Assembly: GCF_008802365.1 (NCBI RefSeq)
Contig: NZ_VZQZ01000001.1
Location: forward strand, 434,001-498,000
DNA from: Oryzomonas japonica
Lineage (GTDB): Bacteria > Desulfobacterota > Desulfuromonadia > Geobacterales > Pseudopelobacteraceae
Length of the DNA: 64,000 nt
Direction of reading: 5' to 3'
The notes below the pieces were generated by a model that did not search any database, had not been told where the DNA came from, and worked only from the letters and a program-made list of their open reading frames with translations. Position 1 is the first letter of the stretch, and each line of letters begins with the position of its first letter. Shown here piece after piece: positions 63,274 through 64,000 of this stretch. The translations under genes and the position numbers were made by a program.

Positions 63274-63999
63274 CTAAAAATCGTCATTCTCGCGTTGTTT
63301 TTTGAGCATCTTTTCCAGATACAATTCCGGTGAGGTGAGCTTCGCAACTTCCGCCTCGTTGTAACCGAGGGCACGGAAGTTCAACACGCCGTTGACGATG
63401 TGGCAATTCTCGCAACTGAGGGCCTTTGTCTTCGTCACGAGGTGACTGCTGGAGAAGTAGATGGTTTGCCAGCCCGGCTCCGCCTGGTACTTCTTTATCC
63501 CCAGGGTCTTGGCCGCCGAGGCTACCCCGGCCAGGGTATCGCCGTTGGCCATGGGCTGGGCAAAGTCCATGGCAAGCAGGTTGCCGGTCAATTTGTCGTA
63601 ATAGGCCTTACCCTGGAAGATCTTGAAGGGGTAGATCTTGCTGGCCGCATCCCCCCGGCTCCCCTTGGGGCCGATGAAATGGGGCTCGTTCCGGACGGTC
63701 CTGTTGTACCACGCGTACACCGGGATCGTTTCGTTGGCCTCCTTCTTCAAGGTCGAGGGCTCGTAGAACCCGTTGGCCTGCTTTTCCCACTTGGTAAAGT
63801 CCTTGGCGCTCGCCCCCCCGGTCCTGGGAATGTGGCAGGTCTGGCAGGCGATCCGCGCCGTATGGCGGTTGTAGGCGTCATCCTTGTGGGGGCGCTCCGG
63901 GTGGCAGCCGGAGGTGGTGCAGGTCAACCGGGTACCGTCATTGGCCCAGTTGTTGGGGTCGTAGCCGGTGGGGAAACGGTGATCCTTGGCCTTATGACA
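63274..63999 (-). CDS. Multihaem cytochrome c, C-terminal part (5' truncated by window edge)
   Basis: The frame is open to the window edge and starts inside the protein with the Cys-His end of a CXXCH site. Visible haem sites are that edge CH, a CX4CH (CTTSGCH), CQTCH and CENCH, so at least four haems lie in this fragment of about 240 residues. The spacing is irregular, like the large multihaem cytochromes Geobacter uses in extracellular electron transfer. A GTRLTCTTSGCHPE-type sequence suggests haem ligands shared between motifs. The name of the family cannot be told without the missing half. Confidence 0.87.
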   Translation of the reverse strand, partial: CHKAKDHRFPTGYDPNNWANDGTRLTCTTSGCHPERPHKDDAYNRHTARIACQTCHIPRTGGASAKDFTKWEKQANGFYEPSTLKKEANETIPVYAWYNRTVRNEPHFIGPKGSRGDAASKIYPFKIFQGKAYYDKLTGNLLAMDFAQPMANGDTLAGVASAAKTLGIKKYQAEPGWQTIYFSSSHLVTKTKALSCENCHIVNGVLNFRALGYNEAEVAKLTSPELYLEKMLKKQRENDDF

Positions 64000-64000
64000 G

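Overview
The window reads as chromosomal DNA of a Geobacter-like bacterium (Geobacterales, Desulfuromonadota). The basis is the parB-then-ATP-synthase order with paired b'/b subunits, a selenocysteine formate dehydrogenase with a tungstate transporter, multihaem and flavin cytochromes c, succinyl-CoA:acetate CoA-transferase, and many sigma-54 regulators. Most of it is GC-rich. A restriction-modification island near 43-46.6 kb is visibly richer in A+T.

0-10 kb: the 3' end of parB, the F1 part of ATP synthase with both peripheral-stalk b subunits (atpF', F, H, A, G, D, C; the a and c subunits are absent), a GNRA-loop terminator, and an NtrC-type regulator/sensor kinase pair. 10-21 kb (minus strand): a formate/cofactor block. 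A TGA-containing formate dehydrogenase alpha gene with a recognisable bacterial SECIS is followed by its iron-sulfur and NrfD-type membrane subunits and an fdhD-mobA fusion. Next come a promoter, a Moco/Tuco-riboswitch-like leader with a terminator, and a six-gene operon (tupABC, mobB, moaA, MOSC). The unit links tungstate or molybdate uptake, pterin cofactor synthesis and the enzyme that uses the cofactor.

21-31 kb: housekeeping and small conserved genes (two nitroreductases, transglutaminase, hotdog thioesterase, RluA synthase, HIT protein, methyltransferase, UPF0270, FxsA, YjbQ, radical SAM), interspersed with dispersed repeats, a 265-bp MITE-like element and an unassigned structured leader or sRNA. 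31-40 kb: a potassium island with a CaCA exchanger, Kup, KdpE, KdpD, an APC/KimA-like importer and two paralogous small proteins resembling a phage tail-fibre-chaperone segment. KdpFABC is absent. Two promoters in the island carry TCAAGA direct repeats of 11-bp period at nearly the same distance upstream of the -35, which I infer to be KdpE operators.

40-50 kb: arnD, a small DUF4911-like gene, namZ, then a Type II restriction-modification island (methyltransferase converging on endonuclease, controller protein, tandem C-boxes, two small divergent ORFs), a B12-binding radical SAM gene, a CapA-like gene, serS and tRNA-Ser(UGA). 50-64 kb: an MFS exporter, a tetrahaem fumarate-reductase-like flavocytochrome c and a porin with a sigma-54 promoter. 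Divergent from these is a substrate-binding-domain sensor kinase with a sigma-54 activator that probably controls the porin. The window ends with a TetR regulator, an acetate CoA-transferase with a TetR-like operator over its start site, a small conserved hypothetical, and a multihaem cytochrome c running off the right edge.
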